Origin: an archaeon
Lineage (GTDB): Archaea; Thermoproteota; Bathyarchaeia; TCS64
Direction: 5' to 3'
DNA: 5,726 nucleotides
Assembly (NCBI GenBank): GCA_020444005.1
Contig: JAHLLU010000140.1
Span: 1 to 5,726 of the forward strand
The position numbers and the translations under genes are program-made. Shown piece after piece: positions 5,251-5,726 of this stretch. Under the pieces are notes generated by a model. That model saw only the letters and a list, made by a program, of their open reading frames with translations, was not told the origin of the DNA and ran no database searches. Numbering within the stretch: the first letter of the stretch is position 1; each line of letters starts with the position of its first letter.

Positions 5251-5726
5251 ATGAACACAATTACAATCATAACCGCAACACTACTGGCGCTAGCCACACC
5301 AATAATCGGTGGAATACTAGCAGGCGTTGACCGCAAACTCACTGCAAAAATGCAGGAGAGAATTGGTCCACCACTCGTTCAGCCATTCTATGATGTGCTG
5401 AAACTATGGGGCAAGAACCCCATGATAAGCAACAACCTGCAACCAATGCTGGCATTCAGCTACCTAGGCTTCGCCCTACTAGCTGCAGGCATGGTAACCT
5501 TCCAGCAAGACCTACTGCTGGTGCTCTTCATAATGGGCATCGCGGACATCTGCCTAACCGTGGCAGCCGTGAGCACCAAGAGCCCCTACAGCTATCTGGG
5601 TGGACGCAGGGAGTTCCTAGCGATGTTGAGCTACGAGCCAGTAATGCTACTGGTAGACATAGCCATATTCTTGGTAACTGGTAGCTTCACAATCAAGGGC
5701 ATCTACGCCTACGGTAAACCCTTAGC
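5251..5726 (+). CDS. echB: NuoH-like membrane anchor subunit (EchB/HyfC family), 3' truncated by window
   Basis: The first 158 codons of a NuoH/EchB-family protein are visible; the frame remains open to the window end. This subunit anchors the hydrogenase or electron-transfer module to the membrane and links it to the ion-pumping subunits. Helix 1 (about 3-24) is followed by the family signature DRKLTAKMQERIGPP at 27-41 and PFYDVLKLWGK at 45-55, matching the conserved loop of NuoH that faces the quinone or electron-input site. Later, SPYSYLGGRREF (111-122) and SYEPVM (127-132) supply E121 and E129, counterparts of conserved acidic residues in the family. Further helices lie at about 66-82, 87-107 and 127-145. 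The ATG directly follows the echA stop (TAAATG), with a weak GGGGGT 7 nt upstream, so translation is probably coupled to echA. About half of a typical 280-330-residue protein is present. Confidence 0.9.
   Translation, partial: MNTITIITATLLALATPIIGGILAGVDRKLTAKMQERIGPPLVQPFYDVLKLWGKNPMISNNLQPMLAFSYLGFALLAAGMVTFQQDLLLVLFIMGIADICLTVAAVSTKSPYSYLGGRREFLAMLSYEPVMLLVDIAIFLVTGSFTIKGIYAYGKPL

Noticed and set aside
5406..5684. 92-codon plus-strand open frame inside echB
   Set aside because: It is out of frame with the clear NuoH-family reading frame, which carries conserved motifs over the same bases.

Overview
The window looks archaeal. Several intergenic gaps hold AT-rich elements resembling archaeal TATA boxes (for example at 2542-2550 and 2390-2399). 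Candidate terminators are bare oligo-T runs without GC-rich hairpins. Genes are preceded by GAGG/GGAG-type Shine-Dalgarno sequences, and two of the genes start with TTG. The right half is the beginning of a group 4 (energy-converting) hydrogenase-type operon. Such operons are typical of methanogens and other anaerobic archaea and also occur in bacteria. The species cannot be fixed from this sequence; a methanogen or a related anaerobic archaeon is the best guess.

Left part (1-1229): a HAD-superfamily phosphatase gene (minus strand) and a gene for a small four-helix membrane protein resembling DUF420 (plus strand) diverge from a 65-bp gap. The membrane-protein gene converges on a large regulator gene (1230-2363, minus). 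The convergent gap carries two oligo-A runs, which read as T-runs for the regulator transcript.

Regulator and control region (1230-2592): the 377-residue protein is built as two tandem Lrp/AsnC-like modules, each a winged helix followed by an alpha/beta ligand-sensing-like domain. It is transcribed away from the hydrogenase operon across a 229-bp AT-rich gap. That gap has candidate promoters in both directions and several short repeats.

Operon (2593-5726, plus): two small soluble proteins of unknown function (122 and 106 residues) come first, then a possible 18-codon open frame, then echA (NuoL/HyfB-like proton-pumping antiporter subunit, complete), then echB (NuoH-like membrane anchor, cut off by the window end). 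Spacing is tight throughout: 10 bp, 53 bp (exactly filled by the 18-codon frame) and 0 bp. The hydrogenase or electron-transfer subunits (EchC-F type) would be expected downstream but are not visible, so it is not shown here that the complex is a true hydrogenase.

Working model (inference): the tandem Lrp-like protein senses a small molecule and controls the divergent operon. The two unknown small proteins are made together with the membrane complex and may assist in its assembly or regulation. The most interesting parts are these two genes, the 18-codon frame coupled to the TTG start of echA, and the divergent regulator. No tRNA, rRNA, CRISPR array or insertion sequence was seen.
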